Origin: an uncultured Eubacterium sp.
GTDB taxonomy: Bacteria; Bacillota; Clostridia; Lachnospirales; Lachnospiraceae
Assembly: GCA_948579355.1 (NCBI GenBank)
Contig: CAPAOV010000025.1
Span: 20,969 to 36,625 of the forward strand
Direction of reading: 5' to 3'
Length of the DNA: 15,657 bases
Shown here: in pieces, positions 8,601 to 15,074 of the stretch
Position numbering within the stretch: the first letter of the stretch is position 1
How the letters are laid out: each line of letters starts with the position of its first letter
Translations under genes and position numbers: made by a program
The notes under the pieces: model-generated
The model's input: only the letters and a program-made list of their open reading frames with translations
Told to the model about the DNA's origin: nothing
Database searches by the model: none

Positions 8601-9268
8601 TTGGCAAGATACATGTCCGGTTTATTAAACTCCAGAAGTGTTTCGTCCAGATAGACGGCGCCATATGTATGCGGTACGGCGTCTGCCATATAAACCCACG
8701 CCGATACGCCAATGCGCTCGGAGATGTGGAACAAACCGTACATGGCGCCCCTTTTGTTCGAGCCGGTAATAACAAGCGCTTTACTTACGCCGGAATATCC
8801 AGCACCTGCCAATGCTTCCCCGCTCACAAATTGCATCTGATAGCAATCCCATTTGAGTTTTCCATCCTTATAAAGATTGGAACTGTCAATGGCGCCGTTT
8901 TCAATGAGTGCGTCAATCACCTTATTATGTCCGATAGTTCCCGCAATAATAACATTGCCGGACATATCTTTGGTATCCGTCACCACGTTACAGCCTTTTC
9001 CTGCGACAGACGCCACATCATCAGCAAACGTATCGGCAATCATCTTTAATCCGCAATAATTATGCTCGCCGTCGGTACTAACCTCCTCAGCGGCCGCATC
9101 CACATAGACGGTGGCTGTTTTGTTCTTATCCGCTAATAAGAAGCCGTTTTCATTTCCCAATGTAGCCTGAGCTGCCTCTGCCCCTTTTACGAAACCTGTT
9201 CCATAACCATTTCCCATAATCAACAACATCGAAATCATGAGAAGAACAGCAGTTACTTTCTTCTTCAT
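5615..9268 (-). CDS. Secreted GH115 alpha-glucuronidase-family enzyme with BspA-like C-terminal tail
   Basis: The 1217-aa product starts at ATG 9268, 8 nt after AAGGAGGA (9277-9284) and at a clear signal peptide (MKKKVTAVLLMISM..., to ~34). GH115 landmarks are E-P-S-V-K-Y-R-G-F-F-I-N-D-E (224-237), M-K-A-N-Y-L-W-P-A-M-W (267-277), M-G-T-S-H-H-E (303-309), T-L-G-M-R-G-E-A-D (359-367), T-D-D-N-Y-G-N-L-R (446-454) and Y-Y-H-L-D-G-H-V-G (471-479). By recalled comparison with Bacteroides ovatus BoAgu115A, Arg363/Asp367 match its R-x3-D pair, and Glu416 in P-Y-S-E-N-E-E-F-F is the best candidate for its catalytic Glu. The family hydrolyses alpha-1,2-linked (4-O-methyl)glucuronic acid from xylan. 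A beta-rich region follows the catalytic part. Then come a Pro/Asn/Gly linker near 1090 and about 100 lysine-rich residues resembling a BspA leucine-rich repeat end (K-A-F-K-K-C-K-K-L-K-K-I). The gene stands alone between a terminator and the divergent regulator. Confidence 0.9.
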   Translation of the reverse strand: MKKKVTAVLLMISMLLIMGNGYGTGFVKGAEAAQATLGNENGFLLADKNKTATVYVDAAAEEVSTDGEHNYCGLKMIADTFADDVASVAGKGCNVVTDTKDMSGNVIIAGTIGHNKVIDALIENGAIDSSNLYKDGKLKWDCYQMQFVSGEALAGAGYSGVSKALVITGSNKRGAMYGLFHISERIGVSAWVYMADAVPHTYGAVYLDETLLEFNKPDMYLAKEPSVKYRGFFINDESPSFTGWAYSKFSGLNEKCYKNVFELLIRMKANYLWPAMWGNSFSDEGKEFKLANVVLADAYGVCMGTSHHEACCRAGIEWQKIYKKYGTSNEWNYDNNSEAIYKFWEDGIKRNGDYESTITLGMRGEADSALGGSVQQNVDRLKKIITDQCKIMDDYIADNPTSKAKDSPKVYIPYSENEEFFYGTDDGKIKGLNVWEGMDDVTVILTDDNYGNLRSIPEEKMRDRKAGWGLYYHLDGHVGTGAYEWVSSTQLEHIWDQLTMAYDYNIRDIWVVNVGDIKPLEMELNYAMDLAYDMEKWGRENTAEEYRKTWLQNQLGGSAGCSDKAAEEAAECVANFLKISTYRKPEYVKSSLYSNENYNEAQRVLALCEETIKQANDCYNRYFKGTNWDDAYYQLVYYQAVATANVTEMQIFKSLYDLYGKQKSSLANVYAGLIDKCVAYDKELTNYYNKTMSGGKWKKMMSSPHVGFTSWNSDGWSYPKAAPITLENGKKMLVSPDGDKNAYQTGSAALPAFADTVRERHCVTMGNGGTEEYSYTVESPEEWIQITDKNGDRKISGGTVKEAAYFYVSVDWDKVKENKTGTVVIKGNSQEVTLTVSAVCTAFQGNEPKTHVESNDVVTIDANEYINNVSAEGVTWKEIKGYGRYKSAMKMLPSTVSFTKLTGKTYTVKVGNNTRTVTEYEENPNAPYLEYQFYVDEDADYIFTLYTTTTNNIFKPSDWGYVPVELFYGIAVDSGRIQNINSLPDGKYISYAADGDNKWKNGIMDNIHISTSSETLKKGVHTVRIYGMHAGLGVERLVISNKKIKSSYLGPDKTYYIADSNSTPKQKTGIHYEAFAPEGENPAPTPTPPVSPVPNVPNAGNNGNGGNNVVTPPSTVKEDNTVSAKNKIVKGKTYTYKKNKYKVTKLTKKGGNVKYMSPVKKSVKKIKIPAKIKLKGKTFKVTAIYKKAFKKCKKLKKITTSKALGKKYKKLIRKSIR

Positions 9269-9276
9269 AGAAATCG

Positions 9277-9284
9277 TCCTCCTT
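9277..9284 (-). promoter_or_regulatory. Ribosome binding site deciding the GH115 start
   Basis: AAGGAGGA lies 8 nt before ATG 9268. The longer in-frame start at 9346 would overlap the divergent promoter and put 26 non-hydrophobic residues before the signal peptide, so it is rejected. Confidence 0.8.
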
Positions 9285-9297
9285 CTAAAATTTATAT

Positions 9298-9327
9298 TTG
9301 TATTGTACAATAATTTCATGATATAAT
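9298..9327 (+). promoter_or_regulatory. Candidate promoter of the AraC-family regulator gene
   Basis: TTGTAT (9298-9303) is followed after 18 nt by a perfect TATAAT (9322-9327). Transcription would start near 9334, about 50 nt before the ATG at 9384. It overlaps the palindrome at 9301-9312, which suggests self-control. Confidence 0.55.
9301..9312. promoter_or_regulatory. Perfect 12-bp palindrome TATTGTACAATA, candidate operator
   Basis: The palindrome lies in the 115-bp gap between the divergent GH115 and regulator genes. It overlaps the -35 end of the regulator promoter. A protein bound here could control both directions. AraC proteins often bind direct repeats rather than palindromes, so the match to this regulator is uncertain. 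Confidence 0.45.
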
Positions 9328-9383
9328 CTTTGCGTATCCAATACAAAATATTGCGCCAGATGATAATAAAAGGAGTCAGATTT

Positions 9384-10226
9384 ATGATTGATATTGATTT
9401 AATTAATGGTATCGGATGCTTTCACAGGACTTTCGCTGATTTTGTTACGGGAGCAAATCCTCCCTATCACAGACACGAAGACACTTATGAAATCTATCTG
9501 TATATAAAAGGAAATTTGAAAATGTACGTGGAACAACACTGTTTTATCCCCTCACCGGGAACTCTTGTCTTAGTCCGCCCAAACGAACTTCACCGCTGCC
9601 TTGTTTTAGATAACTCACCATATGAACGTATCGTTATCAATATGAACAGGGAGTGCCTGAATGCTCTCTCTTCCGAACACTCAAATCTCCTGACATGTTT
9701 TCATCCTGACTCTCAAAACACTTTCCGAATCACTCAAATTTCCCCCTCTACACTGACAAAGTTTGTAACTTATACGGATGATTTTTTGCGCTACCAGCAA
9801 AGTGATATATGGGGAAAGGATTTACTTGCCGCTACGTGTATTATAAGACTTCTTGTTTTGATAAATCAGTGCTTTCTTTTCTGCAAAGGTGAAAAATTTA
9901 ATAATATTATGCCGGAGATTGTTATTGAAACAATGCGATATATAGAAGCTCATCTGACAGATGGAATAACCCTTTCGGGTATCGCCGAAAAACTTAATTA
10001 TAGCTCTAATTACCTGAGCAAACAATTTAAAATTCACACAGGTCTGACTCTTCGCGAATATATTTTTGACAAAAAAATAGAAGCTGCCAAATCGGCGCTG
10101 CAAGAGGGAATGAGTGTATCCAACGCCTGCACAACCGCCGGATTTAATGATTATGCCAATTTTATACGCAGCTTTACTAAAAAGACGGGAATTTCACCGG
10201 GCCGATACCGCGCAGAGCACGACTGA
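9384..10226 (+). CDS. AraC-family transcriptional regulator with N-terminal cupin sensor
   Basis: The 280-aa product starts at ATG 9384, 8 nt after AGGAG. An ATG 18 codons upstream lacks a site and overlaps the promoter region. Residues ~20-95 form a cupin-like ligand domain (Y-H-R-H-E-D-T-Y-E-I-Y, later P-G-T-L-V-L-V-R-P-N-E-L-H). Residues ~175-278 form the two-helix-turn-helix AraC domain: I-T-L-S-G-I-A-E-K-L-N-Y-S for the first helix pair, and V-S-N-A-C-T-T-A-G-F-N-D-Y-A-N-F-I-R-S-F-T-K-K-T-G for the second with its signature. The length is normal for the family. It is divergent from GH115, so it most likely activates the GH115 gene, and perhaps fn3-GH95, in response to a sugar released from the substrate. 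The family is certain; the ligand and target set are inference. It ends 30 nt from the convergent ligase gene with no terminator visible. Confidence 0.93.
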   Translation: MIDIDLINGIGCFHRTFADFVTGANPPYHRHEDTYEIYLYIKGNLKMYVEQHCFIPSPGTLVLVRPNELHRCLVLDNSPYERIVINMNRECLNALSSEHSNLLTCFHPDSQNTFRITQISPSTLTKFVTYTDDFLRYQQSDIWGKDLLAATCIIRLLVLINQCFLFCKGEKFNNIMPEIVIETMRYIEAHLTDGITLSGIAEKLNYSSNYLSKQFKIHTGLTLREYIFDKKIEAAKSALQEGMSVSNACTTAGFNDYANFIRSFTKKTGISPGRYRAEHD

Positions 10227-10256
10227 TGGGAGTGATGTTTGGGAATATTCATACCA

Positions 10257-11471
10257 TTATTTTGACAGTTTGGTAAACCATTTTACTTTCCCCGTATCAG
10301 TATTGGGAAAGATAACCCTATCAATAAATTTAAAAATAATATTAAAATTTTCCGATACGTGTCTGTCAAGATTATTCAGGTAATACTGGATAAATTCATT
10401 TCTTTCTATCTCATCATCTAACACAACCAGAATTATCAACTCTCTCTCATCCGTTTGCTGCGATTGAACCTGATATACCATCTTCTCTCCCCCCATACTC
10501 AATCTGATAATTGGTTCCAACAATAATTCAGCATTCAACCTTTCTCCATTTTCCGTTATCAAATATTCCGTGTTTCTGGCCCCACATATTTCAAGAACCC
10601 GTTTCCCTGTAGAATTTTTTAAAAATTTTCCACGATCACCTATACAATACCGGATAAATGGCATTGCATAATTTTGCAGTGATGTAACATATATCTCTCC
10701 TATTTCTCCTAAAGGTGCAGGTTGTCCATCTTCGTTCAGCACCTCAACATATACGCTCGTCTCAAAAATTTCATATCGGTTGTGTTCCAATTCATATCCA
10801 ATACTACTCATCTCCATAGAACCATAGTGTCCTTTAACTGTACAAGAAAATAATCTCTCAATTCTTTTAACCAACTGTTCAAAATACATCTCCCCTGTCA
10901 ATTCAACATATTCAAGAAAATGCAAATCAATATTTTCATTTACAACCACTTCACATAATAGGTTTGCTGCACTCGGATGGAGTAAAAGCCATCTTGGTCG
11001 AAACTCCTGAATCAGTTCTCCAATATGGCTCATTCTGTCATAATCCAATTTAGATTTTGATATAAACATCACACTTTTCTCCACACGGTAATCCTCTCCG
11101 TCTGGCAGACAACTATTCAAAAAACAAACTTTATCTTTTGGATGGATTTTTGCTGCTTTCCATCGCTGAATCCATAAAGGTAGAAGCGACATATAATAAT
11201 CTTTTTCTGCCCAGTATACCTCTAACTGCTCGCCGGAACTTCCCGATGTATGTGCATGAATCAATTTATCCATCGCATAAAGTCCCATATACTCACTTGC
11301 TATCAACTGACTATTATTATACGCTGCTTCTTCTCTCGACAAAAAAGGTAAAGAATACCAATCCTTTTTTTCTATTAATTGATTGATATCTACTCCACTT
11401 CTTTTTGCCAAATCCATGTAAAATAAAACTTTTTCATAAGCATATTTCACAATTTCCCATTTTTTCTCCAT
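10257..11471 (-). CDS. PaaK/CapK-like adenylate-forming ligase
   Basis: The 404-aa product belongs to the phenylacetate-CoA ligase-like branch of the ANL superfamily. Visible motifs are the phosphate loop H-T-S-G-S-S-G (74-80), Y-G-S-M-E (216-220), the R-Y-C-I-G-D-R-G block with Asp279, and a C-terminal N-T-D-T-G-K whose Lys395 fits the lysine that completes adenylation. The length (about 400-440 aa in the family) is normal, so it appears intact. Such enzymes activate a carboxylic acid with ATP and pass it to CoA or a phosphopantetheine arm. Its start codon overlaps the carrier-protein stop by one base (TAATG), and GAGGG lies 7 nt upstream. Translation is therefore coupled to the carrier protein, which is its probable acceptor. 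The substrate acid cannot be read from the sequence. The protein has no signal peptide and is cytoplasmic. Confidence 0.87.
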   Translation of the reverse strand: MEKKWEIVKYAYEKVLFYMDLAKRSGVDINQLIEKKDWYSLPFLSREEAAYNNSQLIASEYMGLYAMDKLIHAHTSGSSGEQLEVYWAEKDYYMSLLPLWIQRWKAAKIHPKDKVCFLNSCLPDGEDYRVEKSVMFISKSKLDYDRMSHIGELIQEFRPRWLLLHPSAANLLCEVVVNENIDLHFLEYVELTGEMYFEQLVKRIERLFSCTVKGHYGSMEMSSIGYELEHNRYEIFETSVYVEVLNEDGQPAPLGEIGEIYVTSLQNYAMPFIRYCIGDRGKFLKNSTGKRVLEICGARNTEYLITENGERLNAELLLEPIIRLSMGGEKMVYQVQSQQTDERELIILVVLDDEIERNEFIQYYLNNLDRHVSENFNIIFKFIDRVIFPNTDTGKVKWFTKLSK

Positions 11472-11725
11472 TACCGTTCCCTCTTATTTTCAATAAATTC
11501 CATAAGATAATCAATTAATTCACCAATCGTTCCCATATGCTCCGACATCTCTGCAAACTCTGAAATCTCTATATTAAATTTATCTTCCAATCCAAGTATA
11601 AATTGCATGAGCTGAACGGAATCCATGTGCAAATCCTCAATCGGGTCCAAAGATAAATCAGCAATATCACCACTTTCTTCTAGTGATTCTTCTAAAATCC
11701 GCAAAATAGCATCCCTAACAATCAT
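11471..11725 (-). CDS. Acyl carrier protein
   Basis: This 84-aa acidic protein has the four-helix carrier fold. The phosphopantetheine site is Ser36 in H-M-D-S-V-Q-L-M, followed by helix-two residues and the D-K-F-N-I-E-I pattern seen in ACPs. It differs from a housekeeping AcpP in reading D-S-V rather than D-S-L and in lacking fatty-acid synthesis neighbours. AAGGAG (11732-11737) sits 6 nt before ATG 11725, inside the end of the upstream gene, giving an 11-nt overlap. With the 1-nt overlap to the ligase this is a tightly coupled trio. I infer that the ligase loads it and that the 507-aa protein uses the loaded group. No phosphopantetheinyl transferase is in the window, so a chromosomal one must activate it. 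Confidence 0.92.
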   Translation of the reverse strand: MIVRDAILRILEESLEESGDIADLSLDPIEDLHMDSVQLMQFILGLEDKFNIEISEFAEMSEHMGTIGELIDYLMEFIENKRER

Positions 11726-13238
11726 CAGAAACTCCTTCCGGCCAACCTTCTAAAAGCATGGTTAGACACGCTCTCTCTGCCTCGCATATTTCGCGAAGCC
11801 ACTCTTTCAGAGCCTCCTTATTTGCTTTTTCTGGTCTCAACTGAACTTTCAACAAAATATTTTTTAAATTAAATACTTTTTTCTCAATGGCTTCATACCT
11901 ACAAATGACTTCTTCTAATAATTTATCTGACAATATTCTTAAATGCTGCATATAACGAATACGCCGAATCATTATTTTTTTATGTTCCCACAAAAGATGC
12001 GAAATCCGCCTGTCTGAAATTAACACATCAATTCCCATATTGCTTGCCAACTCATCATATATTTTTATCCCATATTTCCTATTATCTGCCGGAAATAAAT
12101 ACTGCGTATGAATCTTGCTGTTTATTCCATACAGATACTCACGAAAAACTTCCCTCACATAGGCATCTCTAAATTCATAAAAATACGCGTCCTGCTTGTA
12201 AGTAATAAGTTTTAGTTCTGTCTGTCCCTCTTCAATACTTGTTCTTACATCAGTAAATCGCACAGTGAATGAATGTAGCTTTCCACTATTTTGATAACCA
12301 AAAACTTTAAAAACGTTTTCTTTCTGAGAGTACCCATATATTAAATTGGAATGATAATGGTCCGTCAAACCATATTCTTCTCTGCCAGAAAGAAAACGTT
12401 GATTAAGCGGAAGTAATATATACTGCTGTCTATTGATACTTTTTTTTAAATATTTTATTATACCCAGTTTTCTTAAATCATCATAGACAATTGTTTGTGT
12501 ATCCAAAAAATAATTATAAATGTTACAGTCCCAGTGTTTTAATGCTCCATAATGGTATTCTAAGCGCCTATCGCGATTGGTTACATCACAACTTAGCTGA
12601 ATATAATTTTGAAAAAACCATTTCTCAAACATATTATCTTCATGTTTAACTTGTACACCTATATAACATATTTGATTAAATTTAGAACTTTTCTCATGAT
12701 ATATCTCAAACTGTTTCCCCTTTTTTATAAGAAAAAAACTGATATCATTTCCATCTTTTACAAGTTTTAAAGAGATATCATGCTCTTGATTAGAAATCGA
12801 CTCTCCAATTTGTTTTCCCTTTTTGTACAGATTGATTCCATTATAAATAAATTCTCCAAACCGAAATAAAAAACTCTCGTCGTTGGATGGCAGACATTCC
12901 TCATTATCCGTAATAAATAGATTAACCGCCCCCCACGAACTTGTATACCTCTGGTAACATATCTTAAGTTCTATACTATCATGTTCTTTAATTTCCCGAT
13001 AAAGACATGAATTATTTGCTTCGTCATATTCTCCGGTCGACTTAGCACTCCATCTGTTATTTGTCACTTTCTCAAGATTACCTATACATCGAAAATCTTC
13101 TCCATCCGAATTGTACAGTTCAAATGTAGCAACGACTTCCCCTATCCTGTCATCTGCCGTCATAATTGCCAACGGATACGCATAATATGAAAACGACGTT
13201 ATATCTACATTTTCGTTAAGACTTAAATTTTTCTCCAT
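11715..13238 (-). CDS. Unrecognised 507-aa protein; possible C39/BtrH-like acyltransferase with beta-sandwich N-terminus
   Basis: I do not recognise a family. The protein lacks a signal peptide or membrane segment. Residues ~1-217 are beta-strand rich and end in W-F-F-Q-N-Y-I-Q-L, a pattern common in concanavalin/LamG-like sandwiches. Residues ~225-335 contain K-H-W-D-C-N-I-Y-N-Y-F (Cys238), L-L-P-L-N-Q-R-F, H-Y-H (294-296) and L-I-Y-G-Y (299-303) followed by K-V-F-G-Y. A Cys near the start of the segment, then a His just before an aromatic-Gly-Tyr strand, is the layout of C39-like and BtrH-type papain-fold proteins. Residues ~350-507 are charged and probably helical. It starts 10 nt after the Big_2 gene (AAGGA 7 nt before the ATG) and overlaps the carrier gene by 11 nt. 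In butirosin biosynthesis BtrH moves an acyl group from carrier BtrI, loaded by ligase BtrJ; by analogy this could be the transferase. That is inference, and a cysteine peptidase remains possible. Confidence 0.6.
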   Translation of the reverse strand: MEKNLSLNENVDITSFSYYAYPLAIMTADDRIGEVVATFELYNSDGEDFRCIGNLEKVTNNRWSAKSTGEYDEANNSCLYREIKEHDSIELKICYQRYTSSWGAVNLFITDNEECLPSNDESFLFRFGEFIYNGINLYKKGKQIGESISNQEHDISLKLVKDGNDISFFLIKKGKQFEIYHEKSSKFNQICYIGVQVKHEDNMFEKWFFQNYIQLSCDVTNRDRRLEYHYGALKHWDCNIYNYFLDTQTIVYDDLRKLGIIKYLKKSINRQQYILLPLNQRFLSGREEYGLTDHYHSNLIYGYSQKENVFKVFGYQNSGKLHSFTVRFTDVRTSIEEGQTELKLITYKQDAYFYEFRDAYVREVFREYLYGINSKIHTQYLFPADNRKYGIKIYDELASNMGIDVLISDRRISHLLWEHKKIMIRRIRYMQHLRILSDKLLEEVICRYEAIEKKVFNLKNILLKVQLRPEKANKEALKEWLREICEAERACLTMLLEGWPEGVSDDC

Positions 13239-13248
13239 CTCTTATTCC

Positions 13249-13896
13249 TTATTTATTGCTATATTTTTTTAACATTGATACAACATTATTTACAACTTGC
13301 TTATCCATAGAATAAACTTTTCCACCAATTATTAAATTTCTTCCTAGGGTAAATTTGTAACTTTTTCCATTAAAATATTTCAGGCAGATTGAGCAACCTC
13401 CATCAAACATCTCCCCATCTTGCATCAGTTTTCGTTCTGACAAAAGTGTGAAAATCCGAAAAATCCCATTCTTAGATGTAACAGTATACATAGGAGAGCC
13501 GCCTGCCTCATATAATATTATACTGCGAATTTTTTTGTACATCTTTAGCGTAAAAATATCGTTATTAACTACAAGTTGTTGCGACTTATATGTTCTCTTA
13601 TTCATTGTTACCTTAACCTTACATCGATACCTTTGCCGCCCACTTTTTGCCATTATCACTACATTTCCTACTTTTTCTGCTGTTATCTTCCCTTTCTTGT
13701 CTACTTTTGCAATGCTTTTGTTGGTACTACTCCACTTAATCTGTTTTGCATTTTTTAGTTTCATTTTTTTTATCTGCCCTACTTTCAAAGTCAATTTTGT
13801 GTAATTTAACCTGACTTTTTCTTTTGCCACACACGGAAACTCCGCAGACAAACAAAGTAACACCATAAAAAAGGTTACAAACTTTCTATTTTTCAA
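13249..13896 (-). CDS. Secreted Big_2 protein with unknown C-terminal domain (TTG start)
   Basis: The 215-aa product probably starts at TTG 13896, 10 nt after GGAGG (13907-13911). The in-frame TTG at 13905 is only 1 nt from that site. No ATG lies between the ribosome site and the signal peptide. Residues 1-24 form the signal peptide. Residues ~25-97 form one Big_2 domain (K-L-T-L-K-V-G-Q, I-K-W-S-S-T-N-K-S-I-A-K-V, G-K-I-T-A-E-K-V-G). Residues ~100-215 form an unassigned alpha/beta domain containing E-A-G-G-S-P-M-Y and an F-D-G-G-C-S-I-C motif with two close cysteines, then G-R-N-L-I-I-G-G. The stop lies 10 nt before the 507-aa gene and the start 20 nt after the peptidase stop, so it is internal to the operon. 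It could be a wall-associated partner or inhibitor of the peptidase; neither role is shown by sequence. Confidence 0.75.
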   Translation of the reverse strand: MKNRKFVTFFMVLLCLSAEFPCVAKEKVRLNYTKLTLKVGQIKKMKLKNAKQIKWSSTNKSIAKVDKKGKITAEKVGNVVIMAKSGRQRYRCKVKVTMNKRTYKSQQLVVNNDIFTLKMYKKIRSIILYEAGGSPMYTVTSKNGIFRIFTLLSERKLMQDGEMFDGGCSICLKYFNGKSYKFTLGRNLIIGGKVYSMDKQVVNNVVSMLKKYSNK

Positions 13897-13906
13897 TATA
13901 AACAAG

Positions 13907-13911
13907 CCTCC
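13907..13911 (-). promoter_or_regulatory. Ribosome binding site that selects a TTG start
   Basis: GGAGG lies between the peptidase stop codon (13917-13919) and the Big_2 gene. It favours TTG 13896 (10 nt) over TTG 13905 (1 nt). Confidence 0.65.
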
Positions 13912-13916
13912 TTTTT

Positions 13917-15074
13917 CTATTTATATGATGCAAGACGTGAAAGTGTCGTCTTATCCCAAGTAAAATTATCCGAACCAGTTGAAAACACAAGATTTGATGA
14001 CGAATAACCCACTATCGAGACTCCACCATCGCCTCCATTCAAAGCCGAATTCCACAACATAATATATTTCCCATTACTCAAACTTCGATATCCATACAAT
14101 GTAACTGAGTGTCCCTCACCTGCGGCATTACGACCACTAACACGCATCGGATATTGTGATTGTATATGCTTTGTTATAGTAGAAAAACTCTTAACCTGAT
14201 CATACATCGTATAATATGTATATAAACCATATTTCGAAAGGGCATTCCATACATCCTCGTCCCTGCCGCCATCATTATATCCAATCCCCATCGCATTGGC
14301 AACTTCTTTAGCTGTAATGTTTGTTCCTTTTCTGTAATTTACAATTGTAGCCACCGTGGCAGCCCAACATAGTCCATAAGGCCCCTGCCCCTGTGCACCA
14401 TTAATATTACAATAATAATATCCCAATTCACTTGTTACTGTAGGCGTATATCTATCAACATAATTCTTGTTTCCTATCTCCTCCACATCTACTTTACGTC
14501 TGTTATTCATAGAAGACTGTATAATTCTCTTCTTGCTTTCAAAAGACCGGATATCAAAGTCGCCTTTGACACTCATATTTTCTGATGTCCTTTTCCCCTC
14601 TTCATTCTCGACATTCAATGCGCCATTTTCCGTATACATCACATATTCACCATTGCTGTCCAGATATCCACTCTCATTAATCTCATCTACCCAATTATTA
14701 TCAATACTGTATTTCCATCCATCACTTGTATTATACACCGACACAATCGCAACAGCTTTTTTACCTTTTATATCCACTACAGGATAGTACACCGTATCAT
14801 CCTGAATAGTAACATCCTCATTATATACCATAAAAGATTCCCCTATAGATAAATCTGACTTTGAACTAACTTTAATCCCTAAAGCCTCTTTACATGAATA
14901 AACGACATCCCTTATTGCACTTATCTCATCCTCCATATACTCTTCGCTTTCACTCGACAGTCTTCTCACATATTCGCGAAACGACCAACTTGTCGCCTGT
15001 GCCTCATTGGCAGATACAAACACACACTGCAGTGCAAAACAAACTACTAACACAATAGAACAAATTTTCTTCAT
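13917..15074 (-). CDS. Secreted papain-like (C39-type) cysteine peptidase with propeptide
   Basis: The 385-aa product starts at ATG 15074, with AGAAGGGA 6 nt upstream. A TTG 15 codons earlier would put a charged stretch before the signal peptide and is rejected. Residues 1-27 form a signal peptide (MKKICSIVLVVCFALQ...). Residues ~28-205 form a beta-rich prodomain with no close family match. The catalytic domain starts near 218. G-Q-G-P-Y-G-L-C-W-A-A gives Gln230 for the oxyanion hole and Cys236 as nucleophile. G-E-G-H-S-V-T-L-Y-G-Y gives His322, and M-L-W-N-S-A gives Asn342. All papain-fold residues are present, so it should be active. The layout resembles staphopain and C39-like exported peptidases. 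The gene leads a five-gene operon; 20 nt separate its stop from the chosen Big_2 start. Its substrate is unknown, and no precursor-peptide gene is visible nearby. Confidence 0.85.
   Translation of the reverse strand: MKKICSIVLVVCFALQCVFVSANEAQATSWSFREYVRRLSSESEEYMEDEISAIRDVVYSCKEALGIKVSSKSDLSIGESFMVYNEDVTIQDDTVYYPVVDIKGKKAVAIVSVYNTSDGWKYSIDNNWVDEINESGYLDSNGEYVMYTENGALNVENEEGKRTSENMSVKGDFDIRSFESKKRIIQSSMNNRRKVDVEEIGNKNYVDRYTPTVTSELGYYYCNINGAQGQGPYGLCWAATVATIVNYRKGTNITAKEVANAMGIGYNDGGRDEDVWNALSKYGLYTYYTMYDQVKSFSTITKHIQSQYPMRVSGRNAAGEGHSVTLYGYRSLSNGKYIMLWNSALNGGDGGVSIVGYSSSNLVFSTGSDNFTWDKTTLSRLASYK

Noticed and set aside
7838..9049. 403-codon plus-strand open frame
   Set aside because: It is fully antisense to the GH115 catalytic domain, has no recognisable domain, and the GH115 motifs are unmistakable on the other strand.
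10286..10311. 7-bp stem (CTTTCCC/GGGAAAG) as a terminator for the regulator gene
   Set aside because: It lies inside the ligase coding sequence, has a 12-nt loop and no T-run on the plus strand.
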